This document shows, in pieces, positions 36,471-47,875 of a stretch of DNA of 64,000 bases. Within the stretch, counting starts at the first letter, position 1. Each line of letters starts with the position of its first letter. The DNA comes from Rotaria socialis (lineage: Eukaryota > Rotifera > Eurotatoria > Philodinida > Philodinidae). The DNA lies in assembly GCA_905331475.1 (NCBI GenBank), contig CAJNYU010003362.1:8411-72410 (forward strand). Direction: 5' to 3'. A program made the translations under genes and the position numbers. The notes below the pieces were generated by a model, which was not told the origin of the DNA, made no database searches, and worked only from the letters and a program-made list of their open reading frames with translations.

Positions 36471-37383
36471 CATGTGTCTCTCATAAAGACCTTCTCTTCT
36501 GTTTCTGGATAAATTCTCATAGGAAAACTGCCTAAAGAGCGAGAAGAATGAAGCGTCACGGAAGAGTTACAGCTCGGGTTCTAACATGAGAACAACTAGA
36601 ACGAATTATTGTTCTGTTCAATTGGCGATGGCAAGGGCCTCTGATTTGACGTAATTAATACTGCACCAGTCCTACTTTTGCATGGGAAGACATACGTATC
36701 AGGAATCTGAGAGAACTAATTCGATATTTTTTATCCAGTCTGCCTCGGCCTCAATCCAATTAGTCAGCAGCTCATGGTTTCGGATGAACATGATGCCTAA
36801 AATCTCACAATGGAAAGATCTCGATATTCGGTCTCAAACTAATGTTTTCTAAAATTCTTAATTCGTGGAGTGCTTATTGGCTTTGACCTGGATTGTAAAA
36901 AATCCTTGTATCTTTCATGCTCTACAGAACGAGATAGAAAGTAGCATTTCCTCTTGAGATAAATAATCAACTGAATTGACTAGGTCGTATTCGATTCAAG
37001 CCAGTTTTACTCTCTGTTTTGCACAACGAGCTTTGCTCGAGTCCCATCTAAGGCCCATTTCCAGAGATAAGTGGCCATGAGCAGTTTTTGAATAACTGCA
37101 TAATAACAAGAGATAAAGGGCTGATATTTTCACACTATCTAGATTCCAGGTTATTCTATCTTCTCATAAAGTTCATGAAAAATTTCAGTCATTCCCCCCT
37201 GCACACGCTATGAAATTTGAAGATGCACTGAATCACCTATAAATACAACATGCTTTCTTTAATTGTAATATTGCGAGTAGATCGCTTATCTTCGTCTCTA
37301 TCGATACACGTAAGTCCGAGATCGATAGCTGTTTTCGTTCCAAAAATGCAAAGATTTTACTGGAGACTAGTAGCCAGTTGCTC
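36471..37383. other. Gene-poor region
   Basis: No intact gene was seen. Short patches near 36680-37090 read like decayed coding sequence, but I could not assign them. Confidence 0.4.
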
Positions 37384-37945
37384 TTCAAAACTTGAGCGGA
37401 GGAAAAATATTTTCTTCTATAATGTTTAGTAGTCTTTGAATAATGAATCAATATCTTCAGTTACCTTTATTGACAACCTTTATTTTGAGCGTATTTATTT
37501 GATTAAGTACAATTAATGTGATTCTACTGCGCAAGTGGGGCAACTCGTCGAGTTTAAGCAATGTGAGGAAACATTTTAAAAAGTCGATATTTATGTTGAC
37601 AAAATTGAAGAAGAATTAAATGAGCATTATAACGAAGATAATTATAACATCTATAGTACACATACAGATCATGAATAATCTGTATGCTGGTTTTGTATAA
37701 ACATCTTGATATTTTTCTGGATTAATGGATTTGAAGCCAAAACATTTTTTTGATGAAAACATAAAAGCTCATTAATAAAAGTAACTGAAGATATTAGTTC
37801 ATTATCATTAAAAATTATAGATTAAGTTTGTTTTGATGATATTTTAAGTAAAAGAAAGACTCTGAAGGTTTACAAATCATGTCATGAAATCAAAGACTGC
37901 TAAACATTATAGAAGAAAATATTTTTTATCCGCTCCAGTTTTGAA
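37384..37945. repeat. Interrupted inverted repeat
   Basis: The left arm 37384-37472 is inverted in two blocks on the right: 37774-37806 and 37891-37945, separated by an 84-bp insertion. The 55-bp outer block (CAAAGACT(A/G)CTAAACATTA and onward) is highly similar between arms. The loop is about 300 bp. It looks like an older foldback element. Confidence 0.7.
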
Positions 37946-39179
37946 TCAAATTCACGATCTTCTATCACGTTGCAGATATCACTGCACATTTACCCTATGC
38001 CCAGGAAGCAAAAACTAAGCTCTTTTCTTTCTTCTTCGTTGGAGACATAAATGGAAATAAAGAGTTCCATCTAGCCAAATAAACTTGAACCAAAGCGTGC
38101 TGATTCTTGCTCTTTTCAATTCATTCCCCCTCTGCTTCGAGATCACTATGATAACCATCGGAAACGAAGGAGCACTAACTTTCTAAGCAACTCTGTCTCT
38201 AATTTTGTGTCACGAAATCTGTCTAAAATCAGAAAACAACATTAACCACAACAACGATAGAAGAACATATCTGCTTATATATATATAGGGATAACAGCTT
38301 TATGTATTATAAAATACGCAAAAGAAATATTACTACGCAATAAGAATAGAAACACCAAGGACAATATCACATGATTGTTTGATCTTGGGGGATAGAAACG
38401 AAAGAACGAATAGTTTCCAATCATAAAGAAGAACGAAGATGGATAAACACATATATGTATTCATAAGAACGAATACATCATCTATAACCATAGCAACGTT
38501 TGACATGTTTAAGCAGATGAAATCGCAAGATCTTTGAAAAGATGTCATGCTAACGATTGACCGTGGAATGTTACCGCAGAAAGCTTCCAAACAACTGGAA
38601 AATGTGGTCAGCGAACGTACCATTCGACCATGCTCAATCCTATACAAAATGTCGAACAAACTTCAGCATTATGTCTCACTGAATGATGAAATGCAAAAGG
38701 GTATCATTAAAGCCCCCCCCCNCCCCCCCTAACCAAAGTCGAATTTTTCGAAAAGATTAAAGTTTGAGTTTTTATCATGGGTAAATGCCTCAAAATCTCC
38801 TCTTTCAGAATATATATAGGTTTTTTAAAATGTTCGATTTTAAGGGATTTATCGAAAAAATACTAAAGTGTACTATCTTGTTTTCCGAGAAAAGACAAGT
38901 GGCGGGAAGATCATATTTTGACCGAACTATTTGCTGCAAAAAATTAGTTACATGGTTGTAATCAGTATAAAATTCTGAACAAAATAGTGTTTTTTTTTGG
39001 AAAAAAAACGTGGGTGTGAATTTCGATATGGGCGCATATAACATTGAATCCATGCTCAGAAGGACACCTACACCTACACCCTAGTTTATTTTAAATTTAA
39101 CTTGATAGAATTTAATCTAAAATTGAATACACTTTTCAAGAAGTTAAATTTAAATTAAATAAATTGTAAATTGGCGCCC
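37946..39179. other. Gene-poor region with an unresolved base
   Basis: No gene was found. A poly-C run at 38713-38729 holds the only N in the window (38722), showing that homopolymers were not fully resolved in this assembly. A TATATATA microsatellite lies near 38277. Confidence 0.5.
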
Positions 39180-39420
39180 CTAACATTAAGCCAACACTAG
39201 AGGGTAGTTCGAGTCGATCGTTGGATCTGTCACAATCCGTCAGTAGGATCCGATGATTATCCAATGCTATTCCGACACTAGGGATCCGAATGTCATTTCA
39301 CAACTCGGAATCCGATAGGGATTCGTCGGTTTATTGGAAATTCATATAAAATCCGATCGGATTCCTATAGGATCTTATTGGATCCTATTGTCGAAATGAT
39401 TCTCCTGGTTATGTATAAAA
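39180..39420. repeat. ATCCGAT-rich dispersed repeat, copy 1
   Basis: It is full of GGATCCGA and AATCCGATAGG(G)ATTC palindromes and ends in TATTGTCGAAATGATTCT. The same blocks in the same order occur at 52905-53090, so both are copies of one MITE-like family. Confidence 0.65.
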
Positions 39421-40194
39421 TAAATATCTTTATTTTATAAGCATACAGAAAAGTTGCTTTATCTTTATTTAATAACGAAAAAATAAAGAATAAAGAAAAA
39501 TATTTTTTCCTAAAAACCTAAAATTTGATCTACTTCGGATAGCTCGAAGATAATTAAGAAGTCACAGACTAAAAAAATGTTGAACATCAGATTTTTTTTC
39601 CATAAATCATTTATGCTTCGCCATCATCTACTAGTATTATTTCATATTATAATGTCACTGATGATAAGCAAGAACTGCAATCAATGTTTCCTGTTGCTAT
39701 ATAAATTATTTATCTATTTACCGATGACTGAAGAAAATCTTTCTTTATTCTTTCTTTTTACTTTCTTTTTACAAAAAAAAATTATCTTTATTCTTTATTA
39801 TAACGAAATATAAAAATAAAGTAACATCCCTAGTTCAAAGTTGAATAAACAGTTCTCCACGTATAGTTTAAAGAAACCTTTCCAAAAACTATTTTCTAAA
39901 CTTGCAAAAATAATTTAGCAATTATATTCAGGATTTTACTCAGTGTGAATGTTGAGGACTAGTTTGAATCTTCTCTTTTAGTTTGAAAACAAAAAGCGAC
40001 TGCCTTGAGTTCTATTGGCTCATAAAACAGCCGTAGGTAATCGATGCAAATATTTGTGTGTGTGTCGTGTCTAAAACCTTGTCTGTTCTGTTCGAAGCAA
40101 TGTGTTATTTTCGCAATAGAGCAAATTGAGTATCTTACGCAAGATTTTATAAAAGAAGGCAATTTATGATCGAAATTCGTTCATCTTGTTAACA
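39421..40194. other. Intergenic upstream of F-box gene
   Basis: AT-rich with runs of TTTATCTTTATT and its complement. No other gene is seen. It contains the promoter of the F-box gene. Confidence 0.5.
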
Positions 40195-41946
40195 ATGAAT
40201 AAAGCATCCGAAATTCCAACGAAGTTTGAATCGCTACCCAATGAAATCCTGCTAGAATACTTCATGTATTTCAATGCTTGCCAATTATTCTATTCATTCG
40301 ATCGGTTGAACTATCGTTTATCTCACCTTATTCGAAACTCAACATTACATGTCGATTTTTCTCATGTTCGAAAGTCAATTTTCGATCGTTTTTGTAAGAT
40401 TATTTTAAAAGATCCACAAACAAAAGATCGAATTTATTCTCTGCATTTATCAAACGAAAATTCGCATGGGCTAATACAAAAATTTTTCTCATCATTCTCG
40501 ACCACCGAATTTCCTCATCTTCAATCGTTAAAATTAACTATCGTTGACGTTGACGATAAAACTATTCAAAATTTAAACTCGATCATTTCATCGATGAAGG
40601 AACTCTCTTCGCTTCATTTGAACTGTACAGGAGCTTCAACTCATGATATATTATCTTCTCTAACAACATCGAAACTAAAAACGCTATCAGCAACGTCATT
40701 GAATCGATTTCCACTACATATCGATGCACGTTTCTCAATAACTAATCTAACAATATGCTGCTATGATTTGCATCATGTATGTCATTTGTTGGCCAATTTG
40801 CCTCAGCTAAATTATTTGAATGTTAAAAGATCCTCTGGAAGCCAGGAATCTACCCATTACATGGGTCTCAATGAAAATTTTTGTGCTGTGAATCTAATAG
40901 CCATGGTTATAGATGATTTTCAGTATGGCTTTAACGAAATCGAAGACCTTTTTAATGGACTACCAAATCTAAAGTCTTTAACAATATGTAGCGCTGACCG
41001 TCCGACTATGATCAATGCTCGTCAATGGGAACGTTTGATTACATCGTCATTGCCTCATCTAGAAACCTTTAGATTCCGATTCATTTGTGATCTTTGGAGT
41101 ACTGATGATGAAATTCTGGAATTATTTCAACAATTTCAAAGTGACTTTTGGCTAAAAACTCACCATTGGTATACAGAATACCTTTCAACGGGAAGTGACA
41201 AATGGATTTGTACGATACCATGTCCATCTTATCGATGTGACTTAACCGCTTATTGTGATGCACATAACTGTACGATGTTCTCGAGGGCAGCCAATCAAAG
41301 TCTAGATTCGATGTCAAGTGAAAGAGTATTGCAAAAGAAACGTGAATTTCACTTTTGCGATATTGTATCACTCGATATCATGAATGCAGAAACCACGACG
41401 AAACATTCTTTGGGTATCAACCATATAAAAATCATAAAAGATACGGTTAATTTATCTGAATTGTGTCATCTATTTATTTTATCAGATTGTAAATTAGCAA
41501 GTGCGTCAGTGCTGTTACGAATCTTAAAAGCAACACCTAAATTATCATCAATACAGATCGATTCGAGTGCATTATTACCGTTGCTAGTGGACGATCAATT
41601 ATGTAAATATTTAAATAGAATGATCAAGAGATTAGACTTATATATGAGCGGCTATAGTCCAACACAAATATTTCGTGATCCAACTGAGTTAAAAAGGTTC
41701 TCAAAGGCATTTTCCAATATCGAAGTTCTTCACTGTAATACTAATCAAAAGACGGAGTTTAAATATCTGTTGGATAATCTACAAAAACTAATCAGTCTGA
41801 CAACTTTAATAAAAACAATCGAGACACGTCAGACTATTTCAGAATGGCTTGAAAAAGAATTAGCAAAGCAAAATGCAAATTATGATATTAAATATGAAGA
41901 AAGAAATCGAACGTGTTTAGTGACGGTTAAGGTTTGGATGGGTTAA
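40195..41946 (+). CDS. F-box protein with LRR-like region
   Basis: A single-exon protein of 583 residues from ATG (MNKASEIPTKFE). Residues ~10-50 form an F-box (FESLPNEILLEYFMYF, then LSHLIRNS), which binds Skp1 in SCF ubiquitin ligases. The rest is a leucine-rich, LRR-like solenoid (for example LQSLKLTIVDVDD, LSSLHLNC, LKSLTICSA, LETFRFRF) that would select substrates. Large families with this layout are typical of bdelloids. A candidate AATAAA lies at 41991-41996. No signal peptide or membrane segment is seen, so the protein is likely cytosolic. The substrate is unknown. Confidence 0.85.
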   Translation: MNKASEIPTKFESLPNEILLEYFMYFNACQLFYSFDRLNYRLSHLIRNSTLHVDFSHVRKSIFDRFCKIILKDPQTKDRIYSLHLSNENSHGLIQKFFSSFSTTEFPHLQSLKLTIVDVDDKTIQNLNSIISSMKELSSLHLNCTGASTHDILSSLTTSKLKTLSATSLNRFPLHIDARFSITNLTICCYDLHHVCHLLANLPQLNYLNVKRSSGSQESTHYMGLNENFCAVNLIAMVIDDFQYGFNEIEDLFNGLPNLKSLTICSADRPTMINARQWERLITSSLPHLETFRFRFICDLWSTDDEILELFQQFQSDFWLKTHHWYTEYLSTGSDKWICTIPCPSYRCDLTAYCDAHNCTMFSRAANQSLDSMSSERVLQKKREFHFCDIVSLDIMNAETTTKHSLGINHIKIIKDTVNLSELCHLFILSDCKLASASVLLRILKATPKLSSIQIDSSALLPLLVDDQLCKYLNRMIKRLDLYMSGYSPTQIFRDPTELKRFSKAFSNIEVLHCNTNQKTEFKYLLDNLQKLISLTTLIKTIETRQTISEWLEKELAKQNANYDIKYEERNRTCLVTVKVWMG

Positions 41947-42385
41947 CAAAGTTTGATATAAACTTACTCCGTACATACAAGTTCCAGAAGAATAAATCAA
42001 AATCGAATATTGACACTTTTGGTATTCTAAAAATTAAATAAGAAAAAAGAATTTTGAAATATATGATACCTACAGAAGACAGGAAAAATGTGTGATTTGA
42101 GTACCTTAACCTATATTCTGAGTGGTCGCTTCTAATCGGTTAACAATTGAAGTTAATATTTGACTAAAACTGAAGGTTCAAGTAGACTATTCAATATGGC
42201 CACAATAAGACGATGAACCTTTGCATAATAGTCATTTACGCTGATTTTACGACGATGCTCAGTTGTCAAACAGATTGAATCGTTCAATTTAGCAGTACTG
42301 ACCAGTTATCGATACTGACAAGAACTGACTGACGAGACTATTATTAATGCCATCTTTCAGACGGTCTGAATGATGAACCAGGGTG
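41947..42385. other. Intergenic, no gene seen
   Basis: The stretch holds the 3' end of the F-box gene and unassigned sequence running up to the start of the repeat at 42386. Confidence 0.5.
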
Positions 42386-42682
42386 GCGAAGGGTACTCAG
42401 ATACGGGCAGTCGCTTGCTAGAACACTTGCTTAATAGACTTCGATACAAATATGAACACATTCTTCAAAAGATTTAATAGGGTTCCATGAGAGACGCCAG
42501 TGGAAAAAAATTAACTCACATATAACGAAAATCACAACCTTCATGAAAAAAGGCAAACGTCCTATAGATATATAACTGATAAACAGAAAATGATGGTGGA
42601 TCATTTAATGATGATACTTCAAATAAAAATGGGTGTGGGTGTGAGCACAAATAGAAACACGCCAACGCCTACACCCACACCC
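42386..42682. repeat. ~300-bp dispersed repeat, copy 1
   Basis: It is a direct copy of 45832-46130 with roughly 80-85% identity by eye, running from GAAGGGTA(C/T)TCAGAT to CTACACCCACACCC. Its right end is itself a small hairpin with GGGTGTGGGTGTG on one side and CACCCACACCC on the other, the bdelloid telomere-like motif. No coding capacity is seen. Confidence 0.8.
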
Positions 42683-42892
42683 TTCACTAATGGAGGTTTT
42701 AGTATATATATATATATATATACTAGGAAGATCCCGTGCATACTGCACGCCTGTTTTTCCTGTAGCACATGATGTTGGACGTTTAACTTTGCATCCGGTA
42801 ACGGACATACAGACGCTCGATATTATGTATACACATAGGTAGCCATATGGTCTCATACTCTTGCATCACACATATTGTACAGTCCATTAGCG

Positions 42893-43000
42893 TGCGGCGT
42901 TATACCCCTGGTAGCTGTTATGGGGTGTTGGTGCAGCTGTAATTGTATAGTGGATATTTAAATGTACCAACCTCCACACCCACACCCTAATACTAAGGAG
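42893..43000. repeat. Telomere-like short repeat
   Basis: The block GGTGTTGGTGCAGCTGTAAT...GTGGATATTTAAATG...CACACCCACACCCT resembles 48834-48901 in order and spacing. Both have G-rich left and C-rich right ends able to pair. A TA microsatellite lies nearby at 42701-42722. Confidence 0.55.
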
Positions 43001-43662
43001 CTGTTAGATGCACGATCTTATCCATTGCCGTCCTTTAATGTTCTAATTGAATTCACTATCGAATTGATAAAAAAAAAATGAGAAAGAGTAATATCGCGTA
43101 TGATTTAAAAAAACATCAGCTCAAACATTTGCTCTTCAATCCCATTGAAATATCACGAATGCTCTTTGTTAATCCACTTAAAAGAGTATGCTTATGTGTT
43201 TATCATGAGTTGATGAAATATAAAATCAGAGAGTAGAAGTAAATACTTGCAATCGGTTAGAGTATAAGAGATCATACATCAAATTTGGTGTCGTGTGAGT
43301 CTCTAAACTTGATCTGTCCGCTATGAACGACAACCCTCTCAACTTTTGAAAAAAGTGACCAGCAATATTTTCCTTTCTTCTCCATCTATTTGGTATTTCT
43401 TTATTTTTTCCATTGAGACTCTCATTTTCTCTTGAACTATGAACAGATATTCGTTGACGTGAGAAGACACAACTTTTAAGATTTTCGAAAAACTTTTCCG
43501 CAGCATGAAATATCTAAAAAAAGCGCACACTTTAAGGTATGCAGCAACTTGACATTTATCTTTCACGAGATACAAGCGTACCTTTCATCGATTTTCACTG
43601 TTTGACTTATTTATTACGTATGATTATTCTGTAGTTTTTGGTTTTTGCTTAGATTAAAAGTA
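43001..43662. other. Intergenic upstream of S9 peptidase
   Basis: No gene is seen. The minus-strand frame 43339-43575 lacks a recognisable domain. The region ends in TTTTTGCTTAG, an acceptor 10 nt before the ATG. Confidence 0.5.
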
Positions 43663-45732
43663 ATGATACTAATTATTGAAATGAAACTGTGCTTACTATT
43701 AATTTTGAAATTGATATTATGTTCATCGACAGGAACAAAAACAAAACTAACATTGAACGAATATTTCGATTTTACAAACTATCCATCACTGAGTATTTCT
43801 CCTAGTGGTCAACATTTGCTCATTCAATCCAAACGTCCATCATGGAACTCGAACTCTTATGAAAACAGTTTATGGTTATACAACATTGAAACGAAAAGAA
43901 AACAACTGATTACAAGAGCACTTTCGGAATCGTTGAAACCACAATGGTCACCAAGTGGAAATTGGATCGCTTTTTTACTAAATCAAAATTCAATTCCATC
44001 ATCCGATAAATATCCAAAAGTAAATGAGTATATTTACTTATATTCAGTCATATCAAATGAATGGCTGCCTATTTATATTGGTAAAGAAGCACCATTAGCT
44101 TTAACATGGTCCAACGATGATTTCTCTCTTTACTTTGTTACATTTGCATCAATATCTCCAAAAGAAGATGCAAATTTGCAAAAGGTCGAATGGAAAGACG
44201 TTATTCAATATCGATTATCTAAATCTAATGAGGGTAGCTCGATTCATCGTATTGACATCGAAAAGAATAATCAGACATCATCCACGAGAACATCTTTTAT
44301 TAAGAATGTTCCATTTCTGATTACAGAATTATTATTTGTTCCATTTGAAGAAAAACTTGTGCTAATGTCTTTTTCCACACTTTTTGCAAAAATGGACAAT
44401 ATTGAGATATATTCACTTAGTCTAAAACATTTATCGACATTATCCAGACTAACGAACAATGATCTATGGGAACGTGAATTACGATTATCAAATGACAATA
44501 GGCATGTGCTGTTCTTAGCGTTCGGTAGAGAGTCAAGTCAAGGAAAATTAAATTCTATCCAACAGCGATTATATTCGTTGGATTTAACCAATGGGTTTGT
44601 TGAAAGGCTGGCAAAAGATTTTGATGGTAACATTGCAGGTTATATGACAAAACCTGATGGTGGTGTTTACATACTAGGACAGCTTGGCACAGAAACTCAA
44701 ATTTATACACAACAATCGCCGATACACAAATTGATTTATCATCAAGGATGGAATGGAACATACGAGCGAATTTCATTATCGTCAAAACGAAATGGTCCTA
44801 TTGCATTTATTTATTCGTCATTCGAACGACCAAAAGAAGTTTATCTTATGGATAATATTGATCAAATTCAGTCAGCACAGATATTAACAAGTGAAAATAA
44901 ACTATTTACACAGCGAGATTTACCAAGAGTAAAAGTTTATCAATGGAAAAACAATGAAGATCAACGAACGATCGAAGGCATTTTGCATTATCCACCAGGA
45001 AAATTTCAATCAAAAAATTTACCCTTGGTTGTTCTGATTCATGGCGGTCCAGGTCCGGCAAGTACTAATTCATTCACTGCAGACTGGTACACTTGGGCAC
45101 CATTTGCAGCCTCGGAAGGTTGGCTTGTTTTAGAACCCAACTATCGAGGTTCATTTGGATATGGCGATCAGTTTCATAACGAAGTTTTTCTTCAACCTCT
45201 ATCTCGACCGGGTAGAGATATTCTTTTAGGAGTTGATCAGCTAGTTACTGACGGTATAGCTGATCCAAATAGACTCGCCATTGGTGGTTACAGTTATGGT
45301 GGTTTTCTAACAAATTGGCTGATTACCCAAACTACACGTTTCAACGCTGCTCTGTCCGGTGCTGGTGCAGTGGAGTACGTCTCCGCTTGGGGCACGGTGG
45401 ATACATCCACGTTTATCCCTTCTCTGTTCGGAGGATATCCATGGGACGTACCACAGAACTACCAAAACGAATCGCCTATTTATCATTTATCTCAAGTACG
45501 GACACCTACGCATATTATAACGGGCGAAAAAGACGTACAGGTTGACAGCAGTCAAAGTTTTATATTGGAACGTGGGCTTCATTATCTCGGAATACCCGTA
45601 CAACTATTAGTTTTTCCAAATGAAGGACATGAATTAAACAAGAATCCTTGGTATGGAAAAATAAAAGTTCGCGAAGAGCTGAAATGGCTACACAAATATG
45701 CCAATCGATCATTGACCATAATGAAAGACTAG
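43663..45732 (+). CDS. Secreted prolyl-oligopeptidase-family (S9) peptidase
   Basis: A single exon encodes about 689 residues. The N-terminus MKLCLLLILKLILCSS (second in-frame ATG at 43681, possibly the true start) is a signal peptide. A seven-bladed beta-propeller-like region follows (TolB-type blades such as SPSGQHLLIQSK and WSPSGNWIAFLL), then an alpha/beta hydrolase domain. The triad is clear: Ser in GGYSYGG (codon 45292), Asp in GEKDVQV (45532) and His in EGHEL (45628). The oxyanion region is HGGPGPAS. It best fits the S9C/acylaminoacyl-peptidase or dipeptidyl-aminopeptidase group, which trims short peptides from the N-terminus. Secretion suggests a digestive or extracellular role. The gene sits between two direct copies of a 300-bp repeat and has no introns, so a foreign or retroposed origin is possible but not shown. 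Confidence 0.85.
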   Translation: MILIIEMKLCLLLILKLILCSSTGTKTKLTLNEYFDFTNYPSLSISPSGQHLLIQSKRPSWNSNSYENSLWLYNIETKRKQLITRALSESLKPQWSPSGNWIAFLLNQNSIPSSDKYPKVNEYIYLYSVISNEWLPIYIGKEAPLALTWSNDDFSLYFVTFASISPKEDANLQKVEWKDVIQYRLSKSNEGSSIHRIDIEKNNQTSSTRTSFIKNVPFLITELLFVPFEEKLVLMSFSTLFAKMDNIEIYSLSLKHLSTLSRLTNNDLWERELRLSNDNRHVLFLAFGRESSQGKLNSIQQRLYSLDLTNGFVERLAKDFDGNIAGYMTKPDGGVYILGQLGTETQIYTQQSPIHKLIYHQGWNGTYERISLSSKRNGPIAFIYSSFERPKEVYLMDNIDQIQSAQILTSENKLFTQRDLPRVKVYQWKNNEDQRTIEGILHYPPGKFQSKNLPLVVLIHGGPGPASTNSFTADWYTWAPFAASEGWLVLEPNYRGSFGYGDQFHNEVFLQPLSRPGRDILLGVDQLVTDGIADPNRLAIGGYSYGGFLTNWLITQTTRFNAALSGAGAVEYVSAWGTVDTSTFIPSLFGGYPWDVPQNYQNESPIYHLSQVRTPTHIITGEKDVQVDSSQSFILERGLHYLGIPVQLLVFPNEGHELNKNPWYGKIKVREELKWLHKYANRSLTIMKD

Positions 45733-45831
45733 AATTATTGAATGATAATTACTTTGTAGCTATTCACATTTTCGAGAATATGAATTAAGAGAAAAGAATA
45801 GTCCTATGTAATATCTCGTGAAGAACATAGG

Positions 45832-46130
45832 TGAAGGGTATTCAGATGCAGAGAGTTGCTTACTAGAACACTTGCTTAATAAACCTCAGTACAAATATGA
45901 ACGCATTCTTCGAAAGATTCAATAGAGCTCCATGAGAGAAAAGAGAAAAAAAAAAGATAAACTCACGTAAAACGAAAATTACGAAGTCTTCTTGAAAAAA
46001 GGCAAAAGTCCGATAGATATTTAATTGATAAACAGAAAATGATGATACTTAAAAATAAAAATGGGTGTGGGTGTGAGCACAAATAGAAACACACCAATGC
46101 CTACATCTACACCCACACCCCCTGGTTACG
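45832..46130. repeat. ~300-bp dispersed repeat, copy 2
   Basis: Same orientation and content as 42386-42682, ending in the hairpin GGGTGTGGGTGTG...CACCCACACCCC. Together the copies bracket the S9 peptidase gene. A partial third end (GACCAACGCCTACACCCACA) occurs near 50248-50268. Confidence 0.8.
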
Positions 46131-46319
46131 CCGGTGCCCTCAAACATAAAATTTGGATATAAAATTACCATTAACATTACGAATCCATTGAGAGATGGTG
46201 TCATGAATGAATGGATACATGACTGATTTTGACAGCAGCAACGTCTTAAATAGAACTATAAAAGTGATATTGCTTGATTTTGATCGTAATGGTCCATCAT
46301 TTTAGAAAAGTTGACAGGA

Positions 46320-46590
46320 ACCCGGCCAGGTAGATCAACTTGACTTGCACACGGCCATAATACGGTGCACGCGACAACATCAAATTACGGCGATTTACGG
46401 TTGGCAACGTTATAAAACGGTAGTATACGTTGCCTCATGCGGCCGTCTACGATGGTATAAGATCGCCGTAATGTTCGTCCTGGGATGTATTGAATCGAAT
46501 TAGAGACGTTGATGCCATCTGATGAGATCATTAAGTAAGATTGAAACGCGTCATGGCTGCTTATCTCACACCCACACCCTCATTCAAGAT
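46320..46590. repeat. TTACGG/CCGTAA-rich segment
   Basis: It carries repeated short motifs on both strands (ACGGCC, TTACGGCGATTTACGG, AAAACGG, CGCCGTAA) and ends with a CACACCCACACCCT block at 46570. Style and motifs resemble 54950-55215, so both may belong to one diverged repeat family. Confidence 0.45.
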
Positions 46591-46665
46591 GTTTAATAAA
46601 AGTGTTTATTTGACTAATGCTTTCTCAAAAATGTTATCAATAGTTGGCATGAAAACAAGAAATGT

Positions 46666-47875
46666 CTATAATTCGTTTTTGTTCACCCATTGAAGTAGTC
46701 GTATATCACCTGCTTCTGATAATTCACGATATTTCGCTTTATACATCTTTTCCAGTTTCACTCGATCACAATGCGGTGAGTTAATGATGTCACAGCATTC
46801 ATCCACGTTGTCGTCCTGACAAAAATATCCACCCGCGCCTAATGATAATTCTTGATAATACTTTCCAATTTCATATGTGCATTCATCACAATAAGCGTAC
46901 ACTCGCGGTAATGGTTGATTACGCTCTTTTAGTTTTAACATTAATTCATCAAATCCTGTCGGCCCATGAAATAATCCCGTAGACATATTATCTTCACCGT
47001 CTGTAACTATAATTATTTCACAATCAGCACAGTCGTTGTTTTTCATGGAATCCCATATAAACTCCCATTGAAAGGTCGAGCCATCTTGTGCGGTCCATAC
47101 ATCAAGAACATGGGAATCCAGATTATCTTCGTTGATTCGATTATGATGTGTTAGAATTTGACGCGATTTATCTTCACTACCAATAAAATATATATCTGTG
47201 TTCGATTGATATGTATAATCGAGTAGAAATGCTTTTTAAATAATTTTTAGCTTTATCTAATCGATTACCTGCCATTGATCCTGAATTATCAAGAAATACA
47301 TGCAATGTTTCCATTCCTTTCTCAAATTCTCGATTTGGAAATGGTATAACTGGTACAGCTTGTCCTTGTGTTATAACTCGATTATTTAAGTCTTCAACCA
47401 AATTACGGCATAATCTATCCTCATATTGTCGGTTTTCACAACTCTGTAAACAAAACTGCAACTCTGCTAAATAATATTTTCGTATGTTTGGGTTAATTAG
47501 CTTCTCTGCACAAATATTAAGAAAATTAAATACTTCTTCATGTAACACATTTGCTTTGTCGGGATGGTAACGTTTTGATGCAGCACGCCGTTTCGTTCTT
47601 ATATCTTGTTCATCAATTGTAGGCATTCCTGGTTTAAGATCTTTTATTTCATATAACATTTCAATGCATGAACATCTTTGAATTGGATCTTCAAGACAAA
47701 TTTCACCTTTATAACCATATTTATATATCTTTCTTTTTGCAAATGTTAAACCGTTATTCAATTCATTGTAAATATCTTGAAGAGCTCGTCTACTCATTAT
47801 AGTAGACGCAGATTCTTTTGGTAAAAGTAATATTATTACGGTTATCACGAAACTAGCAAACACTAATGATTTCAT
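46666..47875 (-). CDS. Secreted J-domain/von Willebrand A protein
   Basis: A minus-strand single-exon gene of about 402 residues. A signal peptide lies at residues 1-24 (VITVIILLLP). A J-domain-like segment at ~85-140 has the HPD motif (KRYHPDKAN) that stimulates Hsp70 ATPase. A vWA domain fills ~190-400 with a MIDAS: DNSGS for DxSxS and ITDGED-type residues in IIVTDGED. Pairs of cysteines (DDNVDECC) fit an extracellular or lumenal place. The reading frame shifts once, at the A5 run (plus-strand T run 47233-47237); before it the frame gives AKNYLK and after it AFLLDY...TDIYFIGSEDKS, which joins smoothly with one base fewer. The site is a homopolymer, so an assembly error is as likely as a real mutation. 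A candidate poly(A) signal (TTTATT on +) lies near 46605. The combination of domains is unfamiliar to me. Confidence 0.7.

Noticed and set aside
42605-42856. Frames with TPTPTP or HTHTHF repeats
   Set aside because: They are produced by the telomere-like GTGTGG/CACACC repeat.
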